From a gamma proteobacterium HIMB55 (GTDB lineage: Bacteria > Pseudomonadota > Gammaproteobacteria > Pseudomonadales > Halieaceae): 64,000 nucleotides of DNA. The translations under genes and the position numbers were made by a program. The DNA is taken from NCBI GenBank assembly GCA_000227505.4, contig AGIF02000001.1:1012035-1076034 (forward strand). Reading direction: 5' to 3'. The notes beneath the pieces were generated by a model, which saw only the letters and a program-made list of their open reading frames with translations, was not told the origin of the DNA and did not search any database. Below are positions 28,376 to 37,146 of the stretch, piece after piece; within the stretch, counting starts at the first letter, position 1; each line of letters opens with the position of its first letter.

Positions 28376-29740
28376 GTGACTACCCCGGCCCAGTCAGAGA
28401 GCGCGACGATAAAGAGCTATAGCCAGCTGTTCACCATGGCCTGGCCATTTATCGTCGCTAATGCATCCGTGCCCTTGTTGGGGGTGGTTGATACGGCTGT
28501 TATCGGTAACACAGGGTCAGTGATCGACCTTGGAGCCATTGCGCTCGGGGCTCTGATTTTTTCCTTTGTGTACTGGAGTTTCGGTTTTCTCCGCATGGGC
28601 ACTACAGGATTTGTCGCCCAGGCAAAGGGCGCGGGCGATCAGGAGGAGGTGCGAGCGGTCTTTGGTCGAGCGGGTCTCATTGCCCTTGTGGTTGGTATAT
28701 CGCTGCTACTACTCCAGTTGCCCATTGGCGCGATTAGTTTTTCGCTTCTGTCAGGTGAGAAAGCAGTCGAATCCGTCGCTAGCACCTACTTTTTTACGCG
28801 TATTTGGGGGGCGCCAGCGACACTGATTATCTTCGTGATCATGGGTGTCTGGATAGGTTTGGGAGAGTCACGAGAGCTACTCAAGCTACAGCTCTTTCTC
28901 AACGGATCGAACATGGTCCTCGATGTGATTGCAGCCGGGGTCTTAGGGCTGGGTGCTCAAGGCATTGCCATTGGGACCGTTATTGCAGAGGTGAGCACCT
29001 GCGTTCTCGGTTTTTATCGATTGCGAGCCCACCTAGCGCATGTGCGCAATTCGGAAGCGGGGCGGAGGGAGTTTTGGCCCTGGCATAGGATTCGTGACAT
29101 GTCTCAGATGTGGGCACTTATTAATGCAAATATCGACATTATGATTCGCACACTGCTGCTCGTATTTGCTTTTGCTTATTTCACCAACGAGGCCGCGAAA
29201 TATGGCGTTGTAGCGCTGGCTGCGACGCACATAGTCCTTCAAATCATGGCGTTTACCGCGTTCTTTTTGGATGGCTTTGCTTATGTGGCGGAGGCTGAAA
29301 CAGGTCAAAGTTATGGGGCAAAAGATAAAAATCTGTTTACTGCAGCACTATATAAAACGACGGTGTTGGCCGGCATCACTGCAGCAACGCTCGCAGCTCT
29401 GGTAGCGATAGTGGGTGGGGCGCTCGTTGAGTTAATGACCGACTTGACGGAAGTTGTGGTCCTTTCAAAAGTGCTTTTACCCATTTGCGCCGTGTATGTT
29501 TTTGCCTCTTTTCCAGCCTTTCAGCTCGATGGTGTTTTCATTGGTACCTCACGAACAAAAGAAATGCGCGACGCGTCTATAATGTCCGTCTTAGTCTTTC
29601 TGCTGGCGGTTTGGATGCTCAGTGAGGCACTCGGATTAGCGGGGCTTTGGTGGGCAATGGTGGTTTTTGTTGTGGCTAGAGCGCTCAGCTTGTGGATCTA
29701 CTTCGCCAAGGTGACTGAACGCTTTAGCCAGGCAACCTAG
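28376..29740 (+). CDS. MATE family efflux transporter, DinF-like
   Basis: A 454-residue inner-membrane protein with about 12 helices in two six-helix bundles. VPLLGVVDTAVIGNTGSV in helix 1 and the loop SFGFLRMGTTGFVAQAKGAGD are typical of the DinF branch of MATE cation/drug antiporters. The start is GTG (28376) with no good ribosome binding site, 24 bases after rnd. Substrate cannot be inferred. It seems inserted into the usual rnd-ycgL neighbourhood. Confidence 0.9.
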   Translation: MTTPAQSESATIKSYSQLFTMAWPFIVANASVPLLGVVDTAVIGNTGSVIDLGAIALGALIFSFVYWSFGFLRMGTTGFVAQAKGAGDQEEVRAVFGRAGLIALVVGISLLLLQLPIGAISFSLLSGEKAVESVASTYFFTRIWGAPATLIIFVIMGVWIGLGESRELLKLQLFLNGSNMVLDVIAAGVLGLGAQGIAIGTVIAEVSTCVLGFYRLRAHLAHVRNSEAGRREFWPWHRIRDMSQMWALINANIDIMIRTLLLVFAFAYFTNEAAKYGVVALAATHIVLQIMAFTAFFLDGFAYVAEAETGQSYGAKDKNLFTAALYKTTVLAGITAATLAALVAIVGGALVELMTDLTEVVVLSKVLLPICAVYVFASFPAFQLDGVFIGTSRTKEMRDASIMSVLVFLLAVWMLSEALGLAGLWWAMVVFVVARALSLWIYFAKVTERFSQAT

Positions 29741-29789
29741 AGAGTTTTTAGCACGATACGTCAGACCTGTAAGAGAGTAGACTGGTTCA

Positions 29790-30035
29790 ATGGATATAAA
29801 AGTACTTGCCGGAAATCGAAAAGCAGACACCTACTTATTTGTAGCCGCTGATAAGGATATCGACGAGTTACCCGAGGCACTGCTGGCGTTGCTTGGTGAA
29901 TTGCGAGACGTATTGGAAATGGATTTAACCGAAGGACGGCAATTGGTGAGGTGTTCGGGTGCAGAAGTGTTGGCTTCGATTGCAGAGGTAGGGTACTACT
30001 TGCAGATGCCGCCAGCGGAGTACACAAACTCATGA
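29790..30035 (+). CDS. YcgL domain protein
   Basis: An 81-residue cytoplasmic protein that matches the YcgL family across its length: YLFVAADKDIDELPEALL in the middle, and the C-terminal EVGYYLQMPPAE, the family's most conserved part. The function is unknown; the family accompanies rnd in gammaproteobacteria. It overlaps the next gene by 4 bases (ATGA). Confidence 0.88.
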   Translation: MDIKVLAGNRKADTYLFVAADKDIDELPEALLALLGELRDVLEMDLTEGRQLVRCSGAEVLASIAEVGYYLQMPPAEYTNS

Positions 30036-30376
30036 TGACATCCACCAGTTATGTGCTCGCTTTACTGGTTTACGTCGCTGCTGCGACCGTAGGGGCCAGA
30101 CTCATCAAGCAATTGCTATTTCCCGGATTATCTCACCGGCTGGCCTGTGCGCTGACTGGGTTGATTACCGGCCTGCTGGTTGTTCCTAGTTTTGCGTCGA
30201 GCGAGGCAAGCACGCTAGCACCTGCTTTTGTGACGGCGATATTTAATTTGTTGTTTGCAGGTGGATTGGAAGCGGCTACATCCGCGCTCGCAGTGCTCGT
30301 TCTCGGTGCGATTTTTGGACTCGCCGCGGGCCTGATTTGGGCGCGTTTGTCTACGTCTCGTCTTGAAGAGAACTGA
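30032..30376 (+). CDS. Small integral membrane protein, unknown
   Basis: A 114-residue protein from ATG 30032 with about three helices (YVLALLVYVAAATVGARLI, LACALTGLITGLLVVPSF, and ATSALAVLVLGAIFGLAAGLIW separated by short loops). It overlaps the ycgL stop, so it is probably translated with it. An upstream in-frame extension to 29951 lies inside ycgL and is not favoured. No family recognised. Confidence 0.65.
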   Translation: MMTSTSYVLALLVYVAAATVGARLIKQLLFPGLSHRLACALTGLITGLLVVPSFASSEASTLAPAFVTAIFNLLFAGGLEAATSALAVLVLGAIFGLAAGLIWARLSTSRLEEN

Positions 30377-30463
30377 TCTCAAACCAACCCGCGTTGGGTA
30401 AAACATCTCGAAAACCACAACGTCATCCGTTAGTCTCACGTCTCGACTGTAGGGAGCTGTAAC

Positions 30464-31312
30464 ATGAAATTCACTGGAACCGAAAATTACGTAGCAACTG
30501 ACGACCTTCGCATGGCGGTAGATGCGGCTGTTGCTTTGCAACGACCACTGCTAATCAAGGGAGAGCCTGGCACCGGTAAAACCATGCTTGCAGAGGAGGT
30601 TGCTTCGGGTCTGGGTATGAAGCTTATTCAGTGGCACATCAAATCCACCACGAAGGCGCAGCAGGGTTTGTACGAGTACGATGCAGTGTCTCGACTGCGT
30701 GATTCGCAGCTCGGCGGTGAAGGTGTTCACGACATCGCGAACTACATCAAGCGCGGAAAGCTCTGGGAAGCGTTTGATGCTGACGAGCAGGTGGTTCTGC
30801 TGATTGATGAGGTCGACAAGGCCGATATCGAGTTTCCAAACGATTTGTTGGTAGAACTCGATAAGATGGAGTTCTTTGTTTACGAGACCGGCGAGACGGT
30901 AAAAGCGAAGCACCGTCCCATCATCATTATCACGTCAAACAATGAAAAAGAGCTTCCCGACGCTTTCTTACGCCGCTGTTTCTTTCACTTCATTAACTTC
31001 CCCGATCGCGACACGATGCGTCAGATCATCGATGTGCACTACCCAAGCATCAAGCAGGACCTCGTGCAGGAGGCTTTGGAGGTCTTCTTTGAGCTTCGCG
31101 CGATACCCGGATTAAAGAAGAAGCCATCGACGTCGGAGTTGATCGATTGGCTGAAGCTGCTGATGGCGGACGATATTCCTGACGAGGTGCTCAAAAATCG
31201 TGATCAATCCAAGGCGATCCCACCACTGTATGGCGCATTGGTGAAGAACGAGCAAGACGTGCAGTTGCTTGAGAGACTGGCGTTCATGCATCGCCGTGAG
31301 AGCAATCAGTAA
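30464..31312 (+). CDS. MoxR-type AAA+ ATPase
   Basis: A 282-residue AAA+ chaperone-like ATPase. Walker A is GEPGTGKTMLAEEVA, Walker B is VVLLIDEVDKADIEFPND, and sensor 1 is IIITSNNEKELPDAFLRRC with the arginine finger. The MoxR/CoxD type works with a VWA-domain partner, here the next gene, to mature or remodel a target complex. GTAGGGAGCTG precedes the ATG. The target is not known; the alcohol dehydrogenase downstream is one possibility. Confidence 0.92.
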   Translation: MKFTGTENYVATDDLRMAVDAAVALQRPLLIKGEPGTGKTMLAEEVASGLGMKLIQWHIKSTTKAQQGLYEYDAVSRLRDSQLGGEGVHDIANYIKRGKLWEAFDADEQVVLLIDEVDKADIEFPNDLLVELDKMEFFVYETGETVKAKHRPIIIITSNNEKELPDAFLRRCFFHFINFPDRDTMRQIIDVHYPSIKQDLVQEALEVFFELRAIPGLKKKPSTSELIDWLKLLMADDIPDEVLKNRDQSKAIPPLYGALVKNEQDVQLLERLAFMHRRESNQ

Positions 31313-31322
31313 GGGGTAAGTG

Positions 31323-32498
31323 ATGCTCGTCAACTTCTTTCAAGCGCTAAAAGATGGTGGTGTGCCCGTCACACCACGTGAGCTTTTGGATTTGCTGGCC
31401 GCAATGAATAAGCAGCTTGTTTTCGGCAGCATCGACGATTTTTACAACCTGTCTCGCGCCGTAATGGTCAAAGATGAAAAGTACTACGATCGCTTCGATC
31501 GCGCATTTGGTCTCCACTTTCGTGATCTGGAAGGCGTTGACGACGTCATCGAGGCCTTGATTCCGGATGATTGGTTGCGTTCCGAGTTTGTGAAGCAGCT
31601 TTCAGAAGAAGACAAAGCAAAGATCGAGTCTCTGGGTGGTCTTGAGAAGCTGATCGATGAGTTCAAGAAGCGTCTTGAAGAGCAGGAAAAGCGGCACGAA
31701 GGTGGCAATAAGTGGGTTGGCACAGGCGGCACCTCACCGTTTGGTAATGATGGCTTCCACCCTGAAGGTATTCGCGTCGGTGGTCAGGGCAAAAACAAAA
31801 AAGCGGTCAAAGTGTGGGACCGCCGCGACTTCAAAAACCTCGACGATAGCGTTGAAATTGGAACACGAAACATAAAAGTAGCCCTGCGGCGACTTCGCAA
31901 GTTTGCGCGAACGGGCTCTGCCGACGAGCTCGATTTGGACGACACCATCAGCTCCACAGCCCGTAATGCGGGGCTTTTGGATATCAAGATGGTGCCCGAG
32001 CGTCACAACGCCGTTAAGGTGCTGCTGTTTCTAGACGTAGGCGGTTCGATGGATCCACACGTCAAAGTCTGCGAGGAGTTGTTTTCGGCGGCACGCAGCG
32101 AGTTCAAGCACCTTAAGCATTTCTACTTTCACAACTTCCTCTACGACAACGTTTGGGAAAATAACATTCGCCGTCACAACCAACGTACCGCTCTGCACGA
32201 CGTCATGCACAAGTTTGGTCACGACTACAAAGTGGTGATCGTTGGTGATGCCTCGATGTCTCCGTATGAAATTGTACAGCCCGGCGGTAGCGTCGAGCAC
32301 TGGAACGAGGAGCCAGGCGCTGTCTGGTTGGAGCGATTGCGTTCAACTTACGAGAAGTGCGTCTGGTTAAATCCTGTGCCTGAGGACGAATGGCAATATA
32401 CCCAGTCGATTTCCATCACTAATCAGCTGATGGAGCAAAAAATGTATCCTCTTACCCTAGGCGGTTTAGAGGATGCGATGGGCTTCCTCGCTAAATAA
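31323..32498 (+). CDS. VWA domain protein, CoxE-like
   Basis: A 391-residue cytoplasmic protein (ATG 31323; a GTG sits one codon earlier). The N-terminal half is helical and charged (EEDKAKIESLGGLEKLIDEFKKR read in part). The C-terminal half is a von Willebrand A-type domain with the MIDAS motif LFLDVGGSMD and a later VIVGDASMSP. AAGGGG before the start and an 10-base gap to the MoxR gene show a two-gene operon. MoxR-VWA pairs act in metal-cofactor or complex maturation; the client is unknown here. Confidence 0.88.
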   Translation: MLVNFFQALKDGGVPVTPRELLDLLAAMNKQLVFGSIDDFYNLSRAVMVKDEKYYDRFDRAFGLHFRDLEGVDDVIEALIPDDWLRSEFVKQLSEEDKAKIESLGGLEKLIDEFKKRLEEQEKRHEGGNKWVGTGGTSPFGNDGFHPEGIRVGGQGKNKKAVKVWDRRDFKNLDDSVEIGTRNIKVALRRLRKFARTGSADELDLDDTISSTARNAGLLDIKMVPERHNAVKVLLFLDVGGSMDPHVKVCEELFSAARSEFKHLKHFYFHNFLYDNVWENNIRRHNQRTALHDVMHKFGHDYKVVIVGDASMSPYEIVQPGGSVEHWNEEPGAVWLERLRSTYEKCVWLNPVPEDEWQYTQSISITNQLMEQKMYPLTLGGLEDAMGFLAK

Positions 32499-32568
32499 AG
32501 ACGGTTCCACATCCGCCAGACATTGGCTAGACTCAGAGGCATAACAACAACGCTCTGAGGGCCTTTAG

Positions 32569-34779
32569 ATGTCTAACAATAAAGTTTTTGTAAGTCTGCT
32601 TGCGACCGGTCTGCTCGCTGCCTGTGGCGGTTCTGATGCCCCAAGCGAGGCGGGAGTTGACTCATCGGCAGCTGCGCCAACCGTAGCGGCTGTTGATACA
32701 GGCCGCATCATGAACGCGGCAGAAGAGCCCGAGATGTGGCTGACCTACGGTGGGTCTTACGACGAAACACGACACTCATCGCTTGCGTCAGTCAATGGCG
32801 ACACCATCCAAGATCTAGGCGTTAGCTGGGTTTACACCATGGATAAGCCCCGTGGTGCTGAAGCGACGCCTATTGTTGTTGACGGTGTCATGTATGTCTC
32901 GGGGTCGTGGTCGGTTGTTTACGCGATTGACGCAAAAACAGGTGAGGAGCTCTGGACCTATGACCCTGAAGTGTCAGGCAAAGACGCTGCTAAGGGGTGC
33001 TGTGATGTCGTTAACCGCGGCGTTGCCGTACACAACGGCAAGGTCTTCGTAGGCGTTTTCGATGGCCGTTTAGAGGCTCTCGATGCGGCAACGGGCGAGG
33101 TCCTTTGGAGCAACGTCACCGTCGACCAATCCAAGCCTTACACGATTACCGGCGCACCTCGGGTCTTTAAGGACAAGGTGATCATTGGTAATTCGGGTGC
33201 TGAGCTTGGCGTTAGGGGTTATGTCACTGCCTACAACGTCGAAACCGGTGACGAAGAATGGCGTTTCTACACGGTGCCCAACCCCAACAAAGAGCCTGAC
33301 GGTGCAGCGTCAGATGCTATCTTTGCCGAACTCGCTAACGATAGTTGGGGTGATACGGGTGCTTGGACCACTGATGGTGGTGGCGGTACGGTTTGGGACT
33401 CAATTGTTTACGACACGGTGAATGATCAAGTACTCATCGGCGTCGGCAACGGCTCACCTTGGAACGCATCGGTGCGTGACCCTGAGGGTGATTTCAGCGG
33501 TGCCTATGACAACCTGTTCTTGTCATCGATTCTTGCAGTTGATGCCGATACAGGCGCCTATCGGTGGCACTACCAGACAACCCCACGTGACCAGTGGGAT
33601 TACACGGCGACACAGCAGATGATTCTTGCTGAGCTCCCAATGGGCGTCGACGGCGCAATGCGTCGGGTTGTTATGCAAGCTCCCAAAAATGGCTTCTTCT
33701 ATGTCCTAGATGCCGCGGACGGCGAACTGCTCTCCGCCATTCCGTTTGCTGACCAAAACTGGACGACAGGTGAGGTTGATGAGAACGGTCGACCCATAAT
33801 CCTGCAAGAAGCGATTGACCTCGATAACTACGTTGTTTACCCGGGGCCGACAGGTGGTCACAACTGGCATCCGATGTCGTTCAATCCAGATACTGGACTG
33901 GTTTACATCCCGACTAACGTGCAGCTACCCATGGTTTACGCTCAAAATGAGAATGCTAAAAATGCGAATTCTCACTGGAATATTGGTTACGACTACGCGG
34001 CCGGATGGGCGTTTGAGTTCCCCGAGGGGACACTTGAGTTCACCAAAACACTCGACGGCGGCACCTTAGTTGCCTGGGATCCGGTAAAAGGTGAACCCGC
34101 GTGGATGGTGCCATTCCCGCAAGCGTTTAACGGTGGCACTTTGAGCACAGACGGTGGTCTGGTTTTTCAGGGTAATAAGGCTGGTGAGTTCGTCGCTTAC
34201 GATGCGACAAATGGTAGCCGGGTGTGGTCGAGCAAGCTCTCGGGCGACGCATCTGCTGCGCCAATGACCTACGAGATTGATGGTGAGCAGTACGTCTCAG
34301 TGCTATCAGGCTGGGGAAGCACCTCTAATCTGATATACGGCGTTGCGCTCGACAAGCCAGTTTCAGCAGAACCAGGTCGAGTGATTACGTTTAAGCTGGG
34401 CGGTACGGCTGAGATGCCCAATCCCCTCGAGTACAACGTGGTCGAGACGCCCAAAGCTGCGCTCGCGGGTGATGCGGGGTCGTGGCAGCTTGGTATGCAA
34501 CGTTTTGCTGAAAACTGCATGTTCTGTCACGGCGCGTACGCGATTGGATCAGGTGTTTTGCCCGATCTTCGTTGGTCAGCTATGGCTGCGACTGAGCAGT
34601 CTTGGCAGGCTATCGTAAGAGACGGTGCCCTGACCGACAGTGGCATGATTGCCTTTGGCGATCGTCTCAGCGACGAAGAGATTGAGGCCATCAGAACCTA
34701 CGTTCTTCGCCAAGCATGGCTAGCGGTAGAAAACGGCCACGCCGAAGCACCTGACTTAGCAGTGGCTGGCGATCAATAA
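32569..34779 (+). CDS. PQQ-dependent quinohaemoprotein alcohol dehydrogenase, lipoprotein form
   Basis: A 736-residue periplasmic enzyme that oxidises alcohols using PQQ and passes electrons to a haem c. A lipobox (LLAACG, Cys19) indicates anchoring to a membrane, probably the outer one. The eight-bladed propeller has W-docking repeats, the vicinal disulfide Cys144-Cys145 (KGCCDVVNRG) over PQQ, and active-site segments around DADTG (D325, D327) and TGGHNWHPMSFNP. A C-terminal cytochrome c domain has C650-x2-C653-H654. This is the type II quinohaemoprotein layout. No PQQ biosynthesis genes are nearby. The MoxR/VWA pair precedes it. Confidence 0.93.
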   Translation: MSNNKVFVSLLATGLLAACGGSDAPSEAGVDSSAAAPTVAAVDTGRIMNAAEEPEMWLTYGGSYDETRHSSLASVNGDTIQDLGVSWVYTMDKPRGAEATPIVVDGVMYVSGSWSVVYAIDAKTGEELWTYDPEVSGKDAAKGCCDVVNRGVAVHNGKVFVGVFDGRLEALDAATGEVLWSNVTVDQSKPYTITGAPRVFKDKVIIGNSGAELGVRGYVTAYNVETGDEEWRFYTVPNPNKEPDGAASDAIFAELANDSWGDTGAWTTDGGGGTVWDSIVYDTVNDQVLIGVGNGSPWNASVRDPEGDFSGAYDNLFLSSILAVDADTGAYRWHYQTTPRDQWDYTATQQMILAELPMGVDGAMRRVVMQAPKNGFFYVLDAADGELLSAIPFADQNWTTGEVDENGRPIILQEAIDLDNYVVYPGPTGGHNWHPMSFNPDTGLVYIPTNVQLPMVYAQNENAKNANSHWNIGYDYAAGWAFEFPEGTLEFTKTLDGGTLVAWDPVKGEPAWMVPFPQAFNGGTLSTDGGLVFQGNKAGEFVAYDATNGSRVWSSKLSGDASAAPMTYEIDGEQYVSVLSGWGSTSNLIYGVALDKPVSAEPGRVITFKLGGTAEMPNPLEYNVVETPKAALAGDAGSWQLGMQRFAENCMFCHGAYAIGSGVLPDLRWSAMAATEQSWQAIVRDGALTDSGMIAFGDRLSDEEIEAIRTYVLRQAWLAVENGHAEAPDLAVAGDQ

Positions 34780-34800
34780 AACCCCTGCGGCGGTGTGCAA

Positions 34801-35541
34801 TTAGCCTAAAAAGCTAATCAGCGCCGCCGTCACGGCGACATTCAGGGATTCAACCCCGTTTTGCATCGGAATGCGCAGCGACAGGTTCGCTGCGTTTTTG
34901 ATTGCGCTTGATGCGCCGTCGGTTTCACCACCTAACACAAAGACCGTATTAGTCCGATTCTGTTCATCAAATAGCGACCGTTCGGCATGACTATCCATCA
35001 CAGCAATTCGGATATCTGCAGCCTGCAGAGCCTGCACGCAGTTTAGTGCGTCGTCGCAAAACACGATAGGGGCCCTAAAGGCGGTTCCTACAGAGGCTTT
35101 AATCACGAGTGGACCGAGAGCCGCGACGGATTTCTTGGGATAAAAAATAGCATCGATACCAGCAGCGCATCCTGAGCGAATAATCATGCCAACGTTTTGT
35201 GGATTGGTGATGCCATCAAGCAAAAGTCCTCTGAAAGGCTTATCTGGGCTCTCAGCGCGACTCGAGAGCAATTCCTCGAGAGCACTGTAATTAGGGCAGA
35301 AGAGGTCTAGCGCCACCCCCTGATCCTGCTTGCCGTTTTTAGAGATGCGAGAAAGCGCTAGTCGGTCGTGATAGCTGATTGCGATGTCACGTCTTTTGGC
35401 GGCCGTTTCGATCTGACTTACAATGCCCCCCGGTTTGTTACTGTCCGCAAGGTGTAAGCGTTGCGGCGACAGAGCGGTGTCGCTTAGCGCTTCGAGTACA
35501 GGCTTTCTCCCGTAAATAGTCAGCGTTTTAGAAAGATCCAT
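34801..35541 (-). CDS. TrmH/SpoU family RNA 2'-O-methyltransferase
   Basis: A 246-residue SPOUT-fold (trefoil knot) RNA methyltransferase with an N-terminal L30e-like domain (TIYGRKPVLEALSD). SpoU motif 1 is LLDGITNPQNVGMIIRSG, motif 2 is FVLGGETDG and motif 3 is LRIPMQNGVESLNVAVTAAL, all intact. The order resembles RlmB, but identity with RlmB is not certain and the substrate could be another rRNA or tRNA site. It converges with the alcohol dehydrogenase gene. Confidence 0.85.
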   Translation of the reverse strand: MDLSKTLTIYGRKPVLEALSDTALSPQRLHLADSNKPGGIVSQIETAAKRRDIAISYHDRLALSRISKNGKQDQGVALDLFCPNYSALEELLSSRAESPDKPFRGLLLDGITNPQNVGMIIRSGCAAGIDAIFYPKKSVAALGPLVIKASVGTAFRAPIVFCDDALNCVQALQAADIRIAVMDSHAERSLFDEQNRTNTVFVLGGETDGASSAIKNAANLSLRIPMQNGVESLNVAVTAALISFLG

Positions 35542-35601
35542 GCGCGGCTCGATGTTGTGAATTGCGGGGTAATAACTTTGGGAGAAGGAATCATAATTGA
35601 T

Positions 35602-35820
35602 ATGAGTCTTACACTATATACGAGTCCTGGCTGTCATTTGTGTGAACAAGCGGAGGAGATCCTCGATTACTTGGGTGTTGCCTTCACGCCCGTGGATATA
35701 AGTGCTGATGTTGATCTGGTCCGGCAGTACGGCGTTCGCATTCCTGTGCTGCAGCGTTCCGACAAGGCGGAGCTCGGTTGGCCCTTTGATTCCCTCGACG
35801 TAGAGCGGTTCTCTGCTTAG
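35602..35820 (+). CDS. Glutaredoxin-like (DUF836) protein
   Basis: A 72-residue thioredoxin-fold protein with the redox motif CHLCE near the N-terminus (LTLYTSPGCHLCEQAEEIL) and a cis-Pro in VRIPVLQRSD, the glutaredoxin-2-like DUF836 pattern. The frame is open to 35557, but family similarity starts at MSLTLYTS (ATG 35602). GGAGAAGG lies 14-21 bases upstream, rather far, so an unusual upstream start such as ATT 35596 is conceivable. It converges with the usp gene two bases away. Confidence 0.8.
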   Translation: MSLTLYTSPGCHLCEQAEEILDYLGVAFTPVDISADVDLVRQYGVRIPVLQRSDKAELGWPFDSLDVERFSA

Positions 35821-35822
35821 CG

Positions 35823-36260
35823 CTATTTTTCTCTATCGATTCTCACAGCTAAAACATCGCAGTCAGCGGCGCCAAGCACACTGTCAGTGGTGGTTCCCAA
35901 CAACAGCTCCAGTCCCCACCTTCCGTGGCTGCCTAGCACAATCAGGTCGGCACCGATTTGCTTGGCTAGTGTGGGTATTTCGTGCTCAGGCCGCCCGCTT
36001 CTGAGATGGCAATGTTGTTCGGGGATATTGAGATGCGCTGCGAGTCTTGCGAGGTGGCTATCCGCTTGTTCGTTTATCTCTTCTTGCAGCTCCGAAGTGT
36101 CAAGATGAAGATCCGCGCCGTAGGTAAGCGATAGTGGCTCTACAATATGCAGAACATGAATCTCCGCTTGCTGGTTGCGAGCCATGGTTGCGGCCTTAGT
36201 CGCTATTTGATCTGAAGTTGCGCCTAAGTCAATCGCAACAAGTAATCGTTTGTAAGCCAT
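35823..36260 (-). CDS. Universal stress protein, UspA family
   Basis: A 145-residue single-domain Usp. It starts MAYKRLLVAIDLGATSDQI and ends with the nucleotide-binding signature GSHGRWGLELLLGTTTDSVL and CDVLAVR. Proteins of this type bind ATP and respond to stress and starvation. Its reading direction converges with the glutaredoxin-like gene. Client or signal unknown. Confidence 0.9.
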   Translation of the reverse strand: MAYKRLLVAIDLGATSDQIATKAATMARNQQAEIHVLHIVEPLSLTYGADLHLDTSELQEEINEQADSHLARLAAHLNIPEQHCHLRSGRPEHEIPTLAKQIGADLIVLGSHGRWGLELLLGTTTDSVLGAADCDVLAVRIDREK

Positions 36261-36573
36261 AAGAGAAACTCACTGAGCTGACTGATGTCGGCAGAATACC
36301 GCGCTATTCTCTTGAGAACTACTGACGCCAGACCCGCCCAAGAATCTATCCCTCATGTTCGTCGCTTTAGAGAGCTTCAGACTCCGAGTGCCATTGACCG
36401 TTTTTCTCAGCAAGTCGCTGATATCTCGAGTCTTGGTAGCGGGGCGCTTACAGCTTGCGCAGGAATGCGGGCGTTCTAGTGTCTGTAATAGAAAAAAGCT
36501 ATTGCGATAGCATTGGCTGTGGTTGTATTGCGGCTTAAGACCTGGCTCATCTAAGTCGTTCACGGAGGTGTTT
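36261..36573. other. Intergenic region between usp and the topA-cluster gene
   Basis: About 313 bases between two divergent genes. Open frames on both strands (36285-36479 plus, 36270-36602 minus) overlap each other, lack good ribosome binding sites and show no known family. Only GGAGGT at 36564-36569, serving the next gene, is clear. Confidence 0.5.
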
Positions 36574-37026
36574 TTGTCGATCATCTGGATTTTGTTAATC
36601 ATTGCCGTCGCGGTTGCACCGCTTATGTCGGCGCTTCCTTCAGAGGCTCAGCGTTACGAGGCCAAGATCCGGGCGCATGCGATGGAGCAGGGTATTATCA
36701 TTAAGCTGGGGCAAACCCCTGAGATTCCCGCAAGATTTCGATTGCCGGTGGACTTGTCTCTAGTTGCCTACAGGCGCAGACGCCTGGAGCGCGACCAGCG
36801 GTTCGATGAATCTCGGCTGGCCGTCAAATCATTGGGGGCCTGGGTTAGCGTGCCCTTGGAAAAGCCGATTAGTGAAGGTCTGCTGTCGCTGCCCGACGGG
36901 GCTTGGATAGCGGAGTTGGGTGTAGATTACGTGTCAATTTTTTGGGACGAAAAAGGTGATATCGATGCGGTCGACGCTGTTATCGCGGCGCTTAATCATT
37001 TGGACAGTGTCCCCGGTTTTGAATAG
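36574..37026 (+). CDS. Membrane-anchored protein of unknown function upstream of topA
   Basis: About 150 residues from a TTG start at 36574, set just after GGAGGTG (36564-36570). One N-terminal helix (SIIWILLIIAVAVAPLMSALP) is followed by a soluble domain with a basic stretch (YRRRRLERDQRFDE) and an acidic end. A GTG at 36568 is also in frame but overlaps the ribosome binding site. No known domain recognised. It stands before topA, on the same strand, with a 120-base gap. Confidence 0.7.
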   Translation: MSIIWILLIIAVAVAPLMSALPSEAQRYEAKIRAHAMEQGIIIKLGQTPEIPARFRLPVDLSLVAYRRRRLERDQRFDESRLAVKSLGAWVSVPLEKPISEGLLSLPDGAWIAELGVDYVSIFWDEKGDIDAVDAVIAALNHLDSVPGFE

Positions 37027-37146
37027 CTTTCGAAATAGCAATTTCATATTAAGTGCTTGACCTCAGCCCATCGTTGTCCCGTACACTCCGCCGAGCGCGA
37101 CTTCTGGGTCGTCATCTATAATCACTTCAGAGATGTAAGTTAGTAC

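Noticed and set aside
36270-36602. Open frames on both strands in the gap between usp and the topA-cluster gene (also 36285-36479 on +)
   Set aside because: They overlap each other, have no ribosome binding site, and match no family I know; the minus frame also runs over the start of the next plus-strand gene.
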